64,000 nt of DNA from Spirosoma sp. (GCF_026391055.1 NZ_JAPLET010000010.1:310001-374000), one strand, 5' to 3'; positions 31,081 through 40,943 are shown, counted from the first letter of the stretch. Numbers and translations: made by a program. The notes: generated by a model not told the origin, from the letters alone.

Positions 31081-33138
31081 ATGTTAAACGTTATTCAGCT
31101 ACTACCCGATTCGATTGCTAACCAGATTGCGGCTGGTGAAGTTGTTCAGCGCCCCGCTTCGGTAGTGAAAGAGTTGCTGGAAAACTCGGTAGATGCGAAA
31201 GCGAAATCCGTGCAGGTCATTGTTCGGGAAGCAGGCCGTAACCTGATTCAGATTGTGGACGACGGTGTCGGCATGACTGAAACCGATGCCCGCATGAGTT
31301 TCGAGCGCCACGCCACCTCTAAAATCCGTTCGTCGGACGATCTGTTCCGAATTCGGACAATGGGTTTCAGGGGTGAAGCGCTGGCGTCGATTGCGGCCGT
31401 TGCTCAAATTGAAATGCGCACGCGTCGGGCTGAAGAAGAGTTGGGTACACTCATCCGAATCGAAGGCTCCGACATTAAGGCACAGGAAGCTATTTCGTGT
31501 TTACCCGGAACGAACCTGCTGATCAAGAATTTATTTTTCAACGTACCCGCCCGGCGCAATTTTCTGAAATCGAATTCGGTGGAGATGCGCCATATTATCG
31601 ACGAATTTCAGCGAGTGGCCCTCGCCAACCCGGAAGTTGCGTTTTCTCTGTTTCATAATGACCAGGAGATTTACAACCTCCCCAGCGGAAAGCTGAGCCG
31701 ACGTATTGTTGATATGTTCGGAAAGAGCTACCGCGAGCAGTTGAACTTCTGCGAAGAACAAACCCCGTATGTAACCGTGCATGGATACATTGGCAAACCC
31801 GAATCGGCCAAGAAAGCCCGCAACGAGCAGTTCTTCTTCGTTAACAATCGATTTATCAAGCACAATTACCTGCACCATGCGGTAGTAGGCGCCTACGAGG
31901 GTACACTGCCCGAAGGTAGCCATCCCTTTTACGTGTTGTTCATCGATATTGACCCGTCGCATATCGACATTAATATTCACCCGACAAAGACGGAGATAAA
32001 ATTCGATGACGAGCGGTCGGTGTATGCCATCATGATGGCGGCCGTTCGGAAAGCGGTGGGGCTTTACAACCTCTCCCCTTCCCTCGACTTCGATTCGGAT
32101 GTTAATTTTCTGGCGGGTGTTCGTCCAAAGCCTGCATCGGCTGATATCAATGCCAATCGCAATGGTAGTGCCGATAGTAAGCCCACCACAAGCGGACCGG
32201 GTTCGGCACGACCTATTTCACCATCCTGGGCATCGGGAGCAACGCAGCAGCCAGTTAATGAGCGAACGTCTTTACGAAATGAATCGCTGGACAAAGCTGC
32301 GGGCAGTAGTTTCGATATGCCTCGAAAAGCAGATCATAAGCCTTCTGTCAATAACTGGCAAACGCTGTACGAAGGCGTGGCAGGCAACGCAGGCCCCTCA
32401 CCGGGCTCGGTAGCGCAGCCGGAGGAGAAAGGCGATTGGCTGGGACCGGCGAAACCAGCACCGGCTACTCCCGAGCCGCCAGCAGCAGAAAGTGAACCCA
32501 TTACGCTGGGGAGCCGGGCCAATCAGTTACAGGTAAGTTTGGAATCGCCCGAACAAGATGTTCCTGTACTGGTTGATGATGATAACATTGTTCAGATACA
32601 GAATCGATACTTACTGGCCCCCATCAAGTCTGGTATGCTGCTGATCGACCAACGTCGGGCCCACGAGCGAATCCTGTACGATCAGTTTCATGCATCGCTC
32701 ACCAAACGAAATGGAGCCTCGCAGCAGTTGTTGTTTCCTAAAACGATAACGCTAATGCCGGTAGATTTTCAGTTAGCGCTTGACCTGCGCGATGATCTGA
32801 CGAATTTGGGCTTTGAGTTTGATGAACTGGGTGCCAATACGTTTGTCATCCGGGGTGTACCTGCTCTGATCATGGGCGAAAATGAAGAGGAATTGTTTGC
32901 TAACCTGCTGGCACAACTCCGGGCCGATACAGGCCGGTTGAAATTAGATCGAATTGAATCCATGGCCCGTTCACTGGCACGCCGGTCGGCTATGCGTTAT
33001 GTAAATCGCCTGAGCACTACGGAGCGAAAGGCCTTAGTCAATCAATTGTTCGCATCTGCTAACCCAAGCTACACACCTACCGGCGAGCCAGTAACGGTTG
33101 TGTTGTCGTTGGATAAAATTGCAGGTCTATTTCGCTGA
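31081..33138 (+). CDS. mutL: DNA mismatch repair protein MutL
   Basis: A 685-residue GHKL ATPase that couples MutS recognition to downstream repair. ATPase motifs: IAAGEVVQRPASVVKELLEN with NSVDA, DDGVGM and RHATSKI with TMGFRGEAL. The transducer domain (about 210-330) ends near DIDPSHIDINIHPTK. A long Ser/Pro/Ala-rich linker (about 345-500) is followed by the dimerisation domain. The motif at residue 523 reads DQRRAHERILYDQ instead of DQHA(x)2E(x)4E, so the endonuclease metal site seen in many MutL proteins is altered. Two rhomboid genes follow. Confidence 0.93.
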   Translation: MLNVIQLLPDSIANQIAAGEVVQRPASVVKELLENSVDAKAKSVQVIVREAGRNLIQIVDDGVGMTETDARMSFERHATSKIRSSDDLFRIRTMGFRGEALASIAAVAQIEMRTRRAEEELGTLIRIEGSDIKAQEAISCLPGTNLLIKNLFFNVPARRNFLKSNSVEMRHIIDEFQRVALANPEVAFSLFHNDQEIYNLPSGKLSRRIVDMFGKSYREQLNFCEEQTPYVTVHGYIGKPESAKKARNEQFFFVNNRFIKHNYLHHAVVGAYEGTLPEGSHPFYVLFIDIDPSHIDINIHPTKTEIKFDDERSVYAIMMAAVRKAVGLYNLSPSLDFDSDVNFLAGVRPKPASADINANRNGSADSKPTTSGPGSARPISPSWASGATQQPVNERTSLRNESLDKAAGSSFDMPRKADHKPSVNNWQTLYEGVAGNAGPSPGSVAQPEEKGDWLGPAKPAPATPEPPAAESEPITLGSRANQLQVSLESPEQDVPVLVDDDNIVQIQNRYLLAPIKSGMLLIDQRRAHERILYDQFHASLTKRNGASQQLLFPKTITLMPVDFQLALDLRDDLTNLGFEFDELGANTFVIRGVPALIMGENEEELFANLLAQLRADTGRLKLDRIESMARSLARRSAMRYVNRLSTTERKALVNQLFASANPSYTPTGEPVTVVLSLDKIAGLFR

Positions 33139-33173
33139 TATTTGCTTTAATCGGCATAACTTGTCATTATAAA

Positions 33174-33953
33174 ATGTTTTCACTCACTCCAGTAGTTCGC
33201 GCGTTATTAATTCTAAACGTAATAGTTTTTCTGGTTACAAATGATGCAATCATTGACCAATTTGGACTGCACTCATTTTTATCCGATAAATTCAATCCAA
33301 TCCAGTTATTAACGCACATGTTTCTGCATGGTGGCTTCAACCACATTTTCAGTAACATGATTGGTCTGGTCGTTTTTGGCCCTATGCTGGAGCGAACTTG
33401 GGGAGCACAGCGGTTTACATTCTTTTACTTCTTTACCGGGCTGGGTGCTGCGCTATTATTTTCGGGTATAAACTATTATGAAGTACACGATGTATATGAA
33501 ACAGTACAAGCCTATAGAGATAATCCTGGTTACGATAACTTTCTTGGCTTTGTCGACCAGCATGCGGTTTCATACTACGATCGGTTAACGCCTTTTATTG
33601 ACAAGTTTAAAAGTTTTCCAAACGATAGTAAAAACATACAGGACAGTGTTGCCATTGTCAACCGAATTTTTTCCAATCAGGTTGATGAGCCAATGGTAGG
33701 CGCTTCGGGAGCAATTTTTGGAGTTATCATGGGATTTGGATTATTGTTTCCGAACACTCAACTCTTTTTATTGTTTCCACCTATACCAGTAAAGGCGAAG
33801 TATCTCGTTATCTTTTACGGGGCCTTTGAGCTTTACTCGGGCGTGTATCGGACACAGGCCGACAACGTTGCTCATTTCGCCCATATTGGCGGCATGCTGT
33901 TTGCATTTATACTGATAAAATACTGGGGTTCACAACGAAAAACGTTTTATTAA
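33174..33953 (+). CDS. Rhomboid family intramembrane serine protease
   Basis: A 259-residue protein with six predicted membrane segments. Catalytic Ser178 lies in VGASGAIFG and catalytic His237 in HFAHIGG; HGGFNHIFSNM (residues 52-62) is the conserved loop segment with His53 and Asn57. An insert of about 70 residues between the second and third conserved segments (YYEVHDVYETVQAYRDNPGY...) is longer than in basic rhomboids. It cleaves membrane-spanning substrates; which ones is unknown. The second rhomboid gene starts 3 nt after its stop, so they are translated together. Confidence 0.92.
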   Translation: MFSLTPVVRALLILNVIVFLVTNDAIIDQFGLHSFLSDKFNPIQLLTHMFLHGGFNHIFSNMIGLVVFGPMLERTWGAQRFTFFYFFTGLGAALLFSGINYYEVHDVYETVQAYRDNPGYDNFLGFVDQHAVSYYDRLTPFIDKFKSFPNDSKNIQDSVAIVNRIFSNQVDEPMVGASGAIFGVIMGFGLLFPNTQLFLLFPPIPVKAKYLVIFYGAFELYSGVYRTQADNVAHFAHIGGMLFAFILIKYWGSQRKTFY

Positions 33954-33956
33954 AGA

Positions 33957-34883
33957 ATGAGCGGGTTGTTCGATGATTTTCGGAGCGAATTCAATAAGCC
34001 CAACAATACGTTGGTCCAATTGATATTAGTTAACGTCGTTATATTTCTGGTACTGTTGGTGACGAAAGTCAGTTTGACAATGGCCGAAAATACGGGCGCT
34101 TATGTTTTCATTACGAACCAATTAATGGTTCCGGGTGAAATACATGCGTTTTTACGCAAACCCTGGACACTATTCACGTACTTTTTCTCGCATGAAGAGA
34201 TTTTTCATATTCTCTATAACATGCTGTTTCTGTACTGGTTCGGTCGCCTGATTGACGAATACCTGGGTAATCGGCGGCTCATGGGTCTTTACATTATGGG
34301 AGGTCTTGCCGGTGGGTTGCTTTATCTGGCGATGTACAATCTGGTACCTTTCTTCCAGAGCCAGGCGGATGGCGCACGTATGCTGGGTGCATCGGCGGCT
34401 GCTTTTTCGGTAGCGGTTGGGGCTGCCACCTTGCTGCCTAACTACACCTTCCATCTGCTCTTCTTTGGACCGGTACGCATCAAATACATTGTCTTTTTCT
34501 TTATTATTCTTTCGGTAGCCCAAACGGCCGGATCGAACGCAGGCGGTCATCTGGCTCATCTGGGCGGTGCGCTGATGGGGTTCGTGTACGTTAAGTTACT
34601 TCAGAATGGTACTGATCTCGGACGTCCTATCTACTGGCTAGTGGATGGCTGGAGCAACCTGCTTAGACCGAAGCCAGCGGTTAAGGTGTCATATCGGCAG
34701 CGAAGCAACGCCAGCACACAAGCCAGTTCGTATGTATCGGCAGCCGGTGCATCGTCTGCATCGGCCTCAACGCCCGATCAGGATGAGGTCGATATGATTC
34801 TCGATAAAATATCACGGTCTGGCTACGAAAGTCTCACGCGTGAAGAGAAACAAAAACTTTTCCGGGCTAGTCAACGCAACTAG
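33957..34883 (+). CDS. Rhomboid family protein, second of a tandem pair
   Basis: A 308-residue protein. The six-helix rhomboid core (about 20-225) has Ser146 in MLGASAAAF and His201 in GGHLAHLGG; FHILYNMLFLYWFG corresponds to the conserved loop. A soluble Ser/Ala-rich linker and a C-terminal tail (PDQDEVDMILDKISRSGYESLTREEKQKLFRAS) follow, a tail often seen in Bacteroidota rhomboids. The catalytic Ser is followed by Ala rather than the usual Gly, which is tolerated in active members. Probably co-transcribed with the first rhomboid. Confidence 0.9.
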   Translation: MSGLFDDFRSEFNKPNNTLVQLILVNVVIFLVLLVTKVSLTMAENTGAYVFITNQLMVPGEIHAFLRKPWTLFTYFFSHEEIFHILYNMLFLYWFGRLIDEYLGNRRLMGLYIMGGLAGGLLYLAMYNLVPFFQSQADGARMLGASAAAFSVAVGAATLLPNYTFHLLFFGPVRIKYIVFFFIILSVAQTAGSNAGGHLAHLGGALMGFVYVKLLQNGTDLGRPIYWLVDGWSNLLRPKPAVKVSYRQRSNASTQASSYVSAAGASSASASTPDQDEVDMILDKISRSGYESLTREEKQKLFRASQRN

Positions 34884-34958
34884 TTAGAGCGATTTTTCCG
34901 AAATAGAATCTTGTTTTTGCCCCTTATTGAGCACAGAGCAGGTATTTACTATTCTTTT

Positions 34959-35017
34959 AAAAATCTAAGCCTTCGGTCCCTACGTAAGTATACAGGTAGC
35001 CGAAGGCTTAGATTTTT
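34959..35017. terminator. Long hairpin downstream of the rhomboid pair
   Basis: Perfect 18-bp arms 34959-34976 and 35000-35017 with a 23-nt loop; AAAAATCTAAGC on the left and a T-run on the right. Acts as terminator before the dxs promoter. Confidence 0.8.
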
Positions 35018-35031
35018 TATAATTCATAAAA

Positions 35032-35063
35032 TTTGTAGTAGCTTCGTTATACGAATATATTTG
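35032..35063 (+). promoter_or_regulatory. dxs promoter
   Basis: TTTG at 35032-35035 and TATATTTG at 35056-35063, 20 bp apart; start near 35070, about 63 nt before the ATG. Confidence 0.75.
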
Positions 35064-35132
35064 CACGTCATCAATAGAACAATGAATTCTGAACGTGTGT
35101 TGTTGTAAGACAGACGCTTAGCTGCTACCACC

Positions 35133-37067
35133 ATGCTGATTACCCCTGGCAGTCTTCTTGCCACCATCAATACGCCCGAAGATCTTCGTAAACTAGATAA
35201 ATCCCGTTTACCCCAGGTTGCTGATGAATTACGTCAGTTCATCATTGATGATGTATCTGTTTATGGCGGCCATTTCGGCGCTAGTTTGGGTGTAGTTGAG
35301 TTAACCGTTGCGCTTCACTACGTTTTCAATACCCCTGACGATCAACTGGTCTGGGATGTAGGCCATCAGGCTTATGGGCATAAAATCCTGACCGGTCGGC
35401 GGGAGAAATTTCACACCAATCGATTCTATAAGGGTCTGTCGGGGTTTCCCAAACGAAAAGAAAGCGAGTATGACTCCTTCGGCGTTGGTCACTCATCGAC
35501 TTCCATCTCGGCAGCGCTGGGTATGGCCGTTGCCTCACAACTTCAGGGGAATACGTCCAGGAACCATATTGCCGTCATTGGCGATGGTGCCCTCACAGCA
35601 GGAGAAGCGTTTGAAGGGATGAACCATGCCGGTGCTACGGATAGCAATCTGCTGATTGTCCTGAATGATAACTGCATGAGCATCGACCCAAACGTTGGGG
35701 CTTTGCGCGAATATCTTACCGACATTACCACGTCTCAGACCTACAACAAAGTAAAAGACGAGATCTGGAACCTGCTCGGCAAAATGGATAAACTGGGCAA
35801 AACAGCGCAGGAGCTGGTTTCTCAGGTTCAGTCGGGTATCAAGAGCTCATTACTCGAACAAAGCAATCTGTTCGAATCACTTCATCTGCGTTATTTCGGG
35901 CCCATTGACGGTCACGACATCGATCATCTGGTTAGTGTTCTGGACGATATGAAGCACATCCCTGGCCCTAAGCTTTTACACGTACTTACGGTAAAAGGTA
36001 AGGGCTACGGACCAGCAGAAAAAGACCAGACCAAATGGCACGCGCCCGGTTTGTTCGACAAAGTGACGGGGGTTATCCAAAAGAAAATTTACGATAAGCC
36101 ACAACCGCCCAAGTATCAGGATGTGTTTGGAAATACACTGGTTGAGTTAGCCGAGCAGAACGCTCGTATTGTGGGCGTCACGCCCGCTATGCCATCCGGC
36201 TCGTCGATGAACATTATGATGAAGGCGATGCCAACGCGGGCTTTCGATGTAGGCATTGCCGAACAGCACGCCGTAACGTTCTCTGCCGGTATGGCTACGC
36301 AGGGTGAAGTTGTCTTCTGCAACATCTACTCGACATTCATGCAGCGGGCCTATGATCAGGTTATTCACGACGTCTGCATCCAGGAATTACCGGTTATCTT
36401 CTGCCTCGACCGCGCCGGTTTTGCTGGTGCTGATGGACCTACGCACCACGGGGCTTATGATTTAGCTTATATGCGTTGTATTCCGAACATGATTGTGGCC
36501 GCGCCAATGAATGAACAGGAACTTCGCAACATGATGTTTACCGCTCAGTCAGACGAGGTTCAGCAGGGTAAGCAGGCCTTCACCATCCGGTATCCACGGG
36601 GCGAAGGCGTTATGCCCAACTGGCGTACTCCCCTTGAGAAACAGGTGATTGGCCAGGGCCGAATGATCAGTGATGGCGAAGAGGTTGCCATTCTAACTAT
36701 CGGCCATATCGGAAATTATGCCGTTGAGGCCACGACTATGCTGGCGAAAGAAGGTATCCGTCCTGCTCATTTTGATATGCGCTACGTGAAGCCTCTGGAC
36801 GAAGCGCTGCTTCATCAAATCTTCAGCCGTTTCGACCGGGTCGTGACCGTCGAAGATGGTTGCGTAATGGGCGGATTTGGTAGTGCGGTGCTGGAATTCA
36901 TGGCGAACAACGACTATATGGCCCGCGTCAAACGCCTGGGAATCCCCGACGCCGTTATTGAGCATGGTGAACAAATCGAACTCCACCGCGAGTGTGGTTT
37001 CGATCCGCAGGGTATTGCCGATGCCGTTCGCGAGTTGCTCTTTACTGGCCGGGCTGTAACTGTTTAA
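35133..37067 (+). CDS. dxs: 1-deoxy-D-xylulose-5-phosphate synthase
   Basis: A 644-residue thiamin-diphosphate enzyme that makes DXP from pyruvate and glyceraldehyde 3-phosphate, the first step of the MEP isoprenoid pathway. Seen: GGHFGASLGVVELTVALHYVF, DVGHQAYGHKILTGR, the ThDP motif GDGALTAGEAFEGMNHAG with NDNCMSI, and the transketolase-like middle domain with FCLDRAGFAGADGPTHHGAYD. The C-terminal domain ends MGGFGSAVLEF ... GIPDAVIEHGEQIELHRECG. The length is usual. Start ATG 35133 follows the promoter by a suitable distance. Confidence 0.97.
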   Translation: MLITPGSLLATINTPEDLRKLDKSRLPQVADELRQFIIDDVSVYGGHFGASLGVVELTVALHYVFNTPDDQLVWDVGHQAYGHKILTGRREKFHTNRFYKGLSGFPKRKESEYDSFGVGHSSTSISAALGMAVASQLQGNTSRNHIAVIGDGALTAGEAFEGMNHAGATDSNLLIVLNDNCMSIDPNVGALREYLTDITTSQTYNKVKDEIWNLLGKMDKLGKTAQELVSQVQSGIKSSLLEQSNLFESLHLRYFGPIDGHDIDHLVSVLDDMKHIPGPKLLHVLTVKGKGYGPAEKDQTKWHAPGLFDKVTGVIQKKIYDKPQPPKYQDVFGNTLVELAEQNARIVGVTPAMPSGSSMNIMMKAMPTRAFDVGIAEQHAVTFSAGMATQGEVVFCNIYSTFMQRAYDQVIHDVCIQELPVIFCLDRAGFAGADGPTHHGAYDLAYMRCIPNMIVAAPMNEQELRNMMFTAQSDEVQQGKQAFTIRYPRGEGVMPNWRTPLEKQVIGQGRMISDGEEVAILTIGHIGNYAVEATTMLAKEGIRPAHFDMRYVKPLDEALLHQIFSRFDRVVTVEDGCVMGGFGSAVLEFMANNDYMARVKRLGIPDAVIEHGEQIELHRECGFDPQGIADAVRELLFTGRAVTV

Positions 37068-37080
37068 TCAAGTATACCTG

Positions 37081-37163
37081 GGAACACGGATAAGACGGAT
37101 AAAATGGGTTTTGGCGGATAGACTATCCGTATAAATCTGTTCAATCCGTCTTATCCGTGTTCC
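37081..37163. terminator. Long hairpin between dxs and aspartate kinase
   Basis: Perfect 20-bp arms 37081-37100 (GGAACACGGATAAGACGGAT) and 37144-37163 with a 43-nt loop that itself contains ATCCG repeats. A T-rich stretch follows. It sits immediately before the aspartate kinase ATG, so it could also affect that gene's translation. Confidence 0.75.
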
Positions 37164-37180
37164 TTTCTTTTTTTACCAGT

Positions 37181-38425
37181 ATGAAGGTTTTCAAATTTGG
37201 CGGAGCTTCGGTAAAGGATGCTGCCGGTGTACGTAATCTGGCCGATATTATCCAAAAACAGGGTAAGGATATCGTTGTTGTCGTTTCGGCCATGGGCAAG
37301 ACGACCAACGCTCTGGAAGCCCTCGTTCGAGCGTATGTAGATAAGCGCCCGGATGACGTTAAGGCGCAACTGGCTAGCTTAAAAAGCTACCATACAAACA
37401 TCATGGACGACCTGACTGGCAACTACAATCAGGTTCATTATACATTCGCGCAGTTGGAAAACTACCTGAAAAGTCCGGTTAGCGCTTTATATGATGAGGT
37501 ATACGACCAGATTGTTTCGGTAGGTGAGCTCTTGTCTACGCAGATTATTTTCGCTTACCTGAATAAGATAGGCCTTTCAAGCCGCTGGTTAGACTCCCGC
37601 CAACTGGTTCAAACGGACGCAACCTTTCGGGAAGGCCGGGTCGACTGGGAGTTGACTAGTCGGCAAATAAACAGTGCGGTCAAAAAGAATGGGGTTAACA
37701 TCACTCAGGGTTTTATTGGTCAGACGGAAGATGGGCGAACAACTACGCTTGGCCGAGAAGGATCGGACTACACCGCGGCTATCTATGCCTTTTGCCTGAA
37801 TGCCGAAAGCGTTACCATTTGGAAAGACGTACCAGGTGTGCTGAACGCCGACCCAAAATGGTTCGATGATACGGTCCTGCTGGAACGGCTAACCTACCAA
37901 GATGCTATTGAACTGGCGTATTACGGTGCAACCGTCATTCACCCCAAAACGATCAAGCCCCTTCAGAACAAGGGCATCCCGCTCTATGTGCGTTCCTTTC
38001 TAAAGCCGGAAGCCCCCGGAACGGTCATTGGCAATTATGAACAGCACTTAAGCATTCCGTCGTTTATTTTCAAAGTTAACCAGGTGCTGATTTCGCTGCA
38101 TCCGAACGATTTTTCATTCATCGCGGAAGACAACTTAAGTCGTATTTTCGGCATGTTTGCGCAAGCGGGAGTTAAAATCAATCTGATGCAAAACACCGCC
38201 ATTAGCTTCTCCGTGGTTGTGGATAACAATCCAGACCGGGTGCCTGCTTTACTGAATCTATTAAAACAGGATTTCCGGGTAACGTACAACAGCGACGTGG
38301 AGTTGATCACCATCCGCTACTACGACCAGGGAACCATAGATCGCGTGATGCCGAACAAAAAACTCCTGCTGGAGCAAAAAAGCCGGTATACGGTTCAGCT
38401 CGTTGTTAAAGATTTGAGTAACTGA
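37181..38425 (+). CDS. lysC: Aspartate kinase
   Basis: A 414-residue aspartokinase catalysing the first step of lysine, threonine and methionine synthesis. N-terminal KFGGASVKDAAG and VVVVSAMGKTTN, then GFIGQTEDGRTTTLGREGSDYTA and the segment ADPKWFDDTVLLERLTYQDA belong to the kinase. The C-terminal regulatory region (about 300-414) is of the ACT type. I chose ATG 37181 (MKVFKFGG), the canonical start, over one 24 nt upstream. It lies 17 nt after the hairpin. Confidence 0.93.
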   Translation: MKVFKFGGASVKDAAGVRNLADIIQKQGKDIVVVVSAMGKTTNALEALVRAYVDKRPDDVKAQLASLKSYHTNIMDDLTGNYNQVHYTFAQLENYLKSPVSALYDEVYDQIVSVGELLSTQIIFAYLNKIGLSSRWLDSRQLVQTDATFREGRVDWELTSRQINSAVKKNGVNITQGFIGQTEDGRTTTLGREGSDYTAAIYAFCLNAESVTIWKDVPGVLNADPKWFDDTVLLERLTYQDAIELAYYGATVIHPKTIKPLQNKGIPLYVRSFLKPEAPGTVIGNYEQHLSIPSFIFKVNQVLISLHPNDFSFIAEDNLSRIFGMFAQAGVKINLMQNTAISFSVVVDNNPDRVPALLNLLKQDFRVTYNSDVELITIRYYDQGTIDRVMPNKKLLLEQKSRYTVQLVVKDLSN

Positions 38426-38469
38426 ACAAATTTATAACCGGGTCGAATACAGCCCGATCTAGTCAATTT

Positions 38470-38539
38470 AAAACGCCGACGGTCGATACGACAGTGCTTA
38501 GGATAAACCCGGCATTGTCGTATCGACCGTCGGCGTTTT
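38470..38539. terminator. Long hairpin after aspartate kinase
   Basis: Perfect 24-bp arms 38470-38493 and 38516-38539 with a 22-nt loop; the right arm ends in GGCGTTTT. Probably terminates the lysC message. Confidence 0.8.
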
Positions 38540-38722
38540 ATGTAGCCTACTAGGGTTGCATCTGCCCAAATCCACTCATTTATTAACATCTGTTGCCGAT
38601 AAGGAATACGTTCAACCGCTCACTCAAAACAATAAAACCTACCGGTTACTATTCTCTACCTTTTCAGCAGATGATCTCCTGGTCTTATCAAAGGAGAACC
38701 CTGCTAAACTCTTTTTCTCAAA

Positions 38723-40804
38723 ATGGCACTAGATATTATTGCGTGGCATGATCGTAACGCGGCTGTCCACAAGCAAATGGTTGATTCATCGGCAATTAAA
38801 GGGTATCGTACCCTCTCACTTTGCATATATGGCGACCGTAATGACCCTCGGTATGCGGTTGTCATGATTAAACGACCCGCTGTCATTGCCGAGCAGCAAT
38901 TCTTCGGCTTAAGCGCCAGCCAGTTTCAGGCGAAGTTCAACGAGATGTCGGCAAAAGGTTGGGGCCCTTATATCATAAGTGCAACCGGTTCGGCTACCGA
39001 TCCCTTATTTGCGGTTTCGTTCTGGCCGGTCAGCCCCACACCACTGACACGCTTTGGCTTAACCGAGGCTGAGTTTCGTCAGCTCAATCAGCAACAGCAG
39101 GATGGTGGCAACATACTGCGCTGGGCTGACGCCTATGGTACTCCCGGTAACACCCGTTATGTGGCAGTATGGTATCCCAACCCCAATAAAGTAGCCTGGA
39201 ACTGCGATTCTGTGAACGACGACTTCGCTACTACCCAACTGCGCTTTAATGCGCTCACCTCTGGATGGGCACGTCCTGTGCATATCGCCATTACGCCGTC
39301 GCAGGGTTATCTGGAAGTATATACCGATACAAAAGTCAGCGCCTGGTCTTCCCGGAATAATATGACGAGCAGCGGCTATCAGGACGAGTTTACAAAGCAC
39401 ATGGCTAAAGGACTGGCGCCAATCTGCGTATCGGCAGAAGGGTTAGGTACCAACACCCGCTTTGCCGCTATATTCGCAGCCGAGGAACAGGAACACCCCC
39501 GTACCTTCAGAACAACTGGCTCTCCATCTATCGCACAGATTGACGCGGCTATGGAGGGGGTTATGAAAATCAATCAACTACGCGGGGCATCGCTGGCCAT
39601 TGTAAAAGGCACCCGGCTTGTGTACGCCAAAGGCTATACCTGGGCCGAGGCAGACTACCCAACCGTTCAGCCCACAACACTGTTTCGCCAGGCCAGTGTA
39701 TCCAAAACGTTTGCGGCCATCGCTATCTATAAACTCATTGAGCAGGGTAAACTTACGCTCGATACCACCCTGCAAAGTGTTTTACAGCTTAAAACGCCCC
39801 AAAATGGTAACCCTACTGATTCTAAATTCAGCCAGATTACCATTCGACACTTGCTGGAGATGACGGCGGGAGTCGACGCCGGCCTGATCTGGCAGGACGT
39901 TGCCGCTACCAAAGCGTTTGGGGCCAAACTCCCCGTAACCCCCGCGCAATTGTCGTCCTTTTGCGCTTCACAAACCTTAGCCGGCACGCCCGGCGATCCG
40001 GCTATTGCGGGTTATAGCAACGGCGGTTACTTCCTGCTAAGTCAGATAGTCGCCAAATTATTTAATGCACCCTCGTTCGAAGCCGCCATTCAATTGGCGT
40101 TTTTAAGCCCCTTGAACGTCACGCGTGTTCGTCAGTCACGAACGCTGGTTAACGTGCAGGCTGCGGATGAAGTTCGCTACCACCCAAAGCCGCTCAGCAC
40201 GTCGGTCAGTGTTATGTCGCCCGGTCAACCGCTGGTGACACTGGGATATGGTGAAACAAATATGGAGATTTGTGATGGCTCGGGGGGGTTATCGGCCGCT
40301 GCTACCGATGTTGCCCGGGTCTTAGCCGCCCTGAGCGTACATCAGGCTAATCCCATGTTAAAAGATGATACTATAACGACCATGCTGGCCAATGCAGCTG
40401 CGGCTTCGTCGAATCCCAAATTAAGTGCCCATGGGTACCACGGGTTCGATGCTGTGGGCGTTACCGACGCAGCTAAAGGGCTGTATTGGGGGTACAAAGG
40501 AGGTAGTCTGTCGACTAGCCAGAATACCATTTACTTTGAACGGGATGGGTATTCGCTTGTCATTTGCTGGAACGGCACAACCCCACTGGGTGAATCCTGG
40601 TATCCCAACTTCCCATCTGTGCTTACGGTAGCTAAACAACAGGACTGGGGAACCACCGATTTGTTTCCGCAGTATGGGATGCCCAGCTTTTTAGCAACCT
40701 CAGCCCAGAGCTTTCAGCTTTCGCCTACCCTGCCGATCAACCCAAAATTGGGGGTAAAACTCAGTACCGTAACCCGCCCGGCTTCGGTTCGGGGCGAAGG
40801 CTAG
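38723..40804 (+). CDS. Serine hydrolase: BTRD1 repeats plus class C beta-lactamase-like domain
   Basis: A 693-residue protein. The N-terminal part (1-265) contains repeats such as GYRTLSLCIYGDRNDPRYAV, GWGPYIISATGSATDPLFAV, GNTRYVAVWYPNP and GLAPICVSAEGLGTNTRFAA, which I recognise as BTRD1 repeats, also found in polyglycine hydrolases. The C-terminal domain (about 270-690) is a beta-lactamase-type serine hydrolase: SVSK (in QASVSKTFAAI) supplies Ser and Lys, and YSN (AGYSNGGYFLL) supplies Tyr. No signal peptide is visible, so its location is uncertain. The substrate is unknown; a peptidase or amidase role is likely. Confidence 0.85.
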   Translation: MALDIIAWHDRNAAVHKQMVDSSAIKGYRTLSLCIYGDRNDPRYAVVMIKRPAVIAEQQFFGLSASQFQAKFNEMSAKGWGPYIISATGSATDPLFAVSFWPVSPTPLTRFGLTEAEFRQLNQQQQDGGNILRWADAYGTPGNTRYVAVWYPNPNKVAWNCDSVNDDFATTQLRFNALTSGWARPVHIAITPSQGYLEVYTDTKVSAWSSRNNMTSSGYQDEFTKHMAKGLAPICVSAEGLGTNTRFAAIFAAEEQEHPRTFRTTGSPSIAQIDAAMEGVMKINQLRGASLAIVKGTRLVYAKGYTWAEADYPTVQPTTLFRQASVSKTFAAIAIYKLIEQGKLTLDTTLQSVLQLKTPQNGNPTDSKFSQITIRHLLEMTAGVDAGLIWQDVAATKAFGAKLPVTPAQLSSFCASQTLAGTPGDPAIAGYSNGGYFLLSQIVAKLFNAPSFEAAIQLAFLSPLNVTRVRQSRTLVNVQAADEVRYHPKPLSTSVSVMSPGQPLVTLGYGETNMEICDGSGGLSAAATDVARVLAALSVHQANPMLKDDTITTMLANAAAASSNPKLSAHGYHGFDAVGVTDAAKGLYWGYKGGSLSTSQNTIYFERDGYSLVICWNGTTPLGESWYPNFPSVLTVAKQQDWGTTDLFPQYGMPSFLATSAQSFQLSPTLPINPKLGVKLSTVTRPASVRGEG

Positions 40805-40853
40805 CAGCCGGTCACTTCAATCAAACTGGTTTTTCGAAAGGCATCAAAGCAAA

Positions 40854-40895
40854 CACAGCCTGGTTCTCCATAGCGGCACCAGGCTGTGCCTTTTT
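40854..40895. terminator. Rho-independent terminator
   Basis: CACAGCCTGG (40854-40863) and CCAGGCTGTG (40879-40888), a 10-bp stem with a 15-nt loop, followed by a T-run to 40895. Confidence 0.85.
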
Positions 40896-40943
40896 CAGCC
40901 ATTTCCTTTATCTTTGGCCGTGAGTCAAACCAACGTGTCGCCC

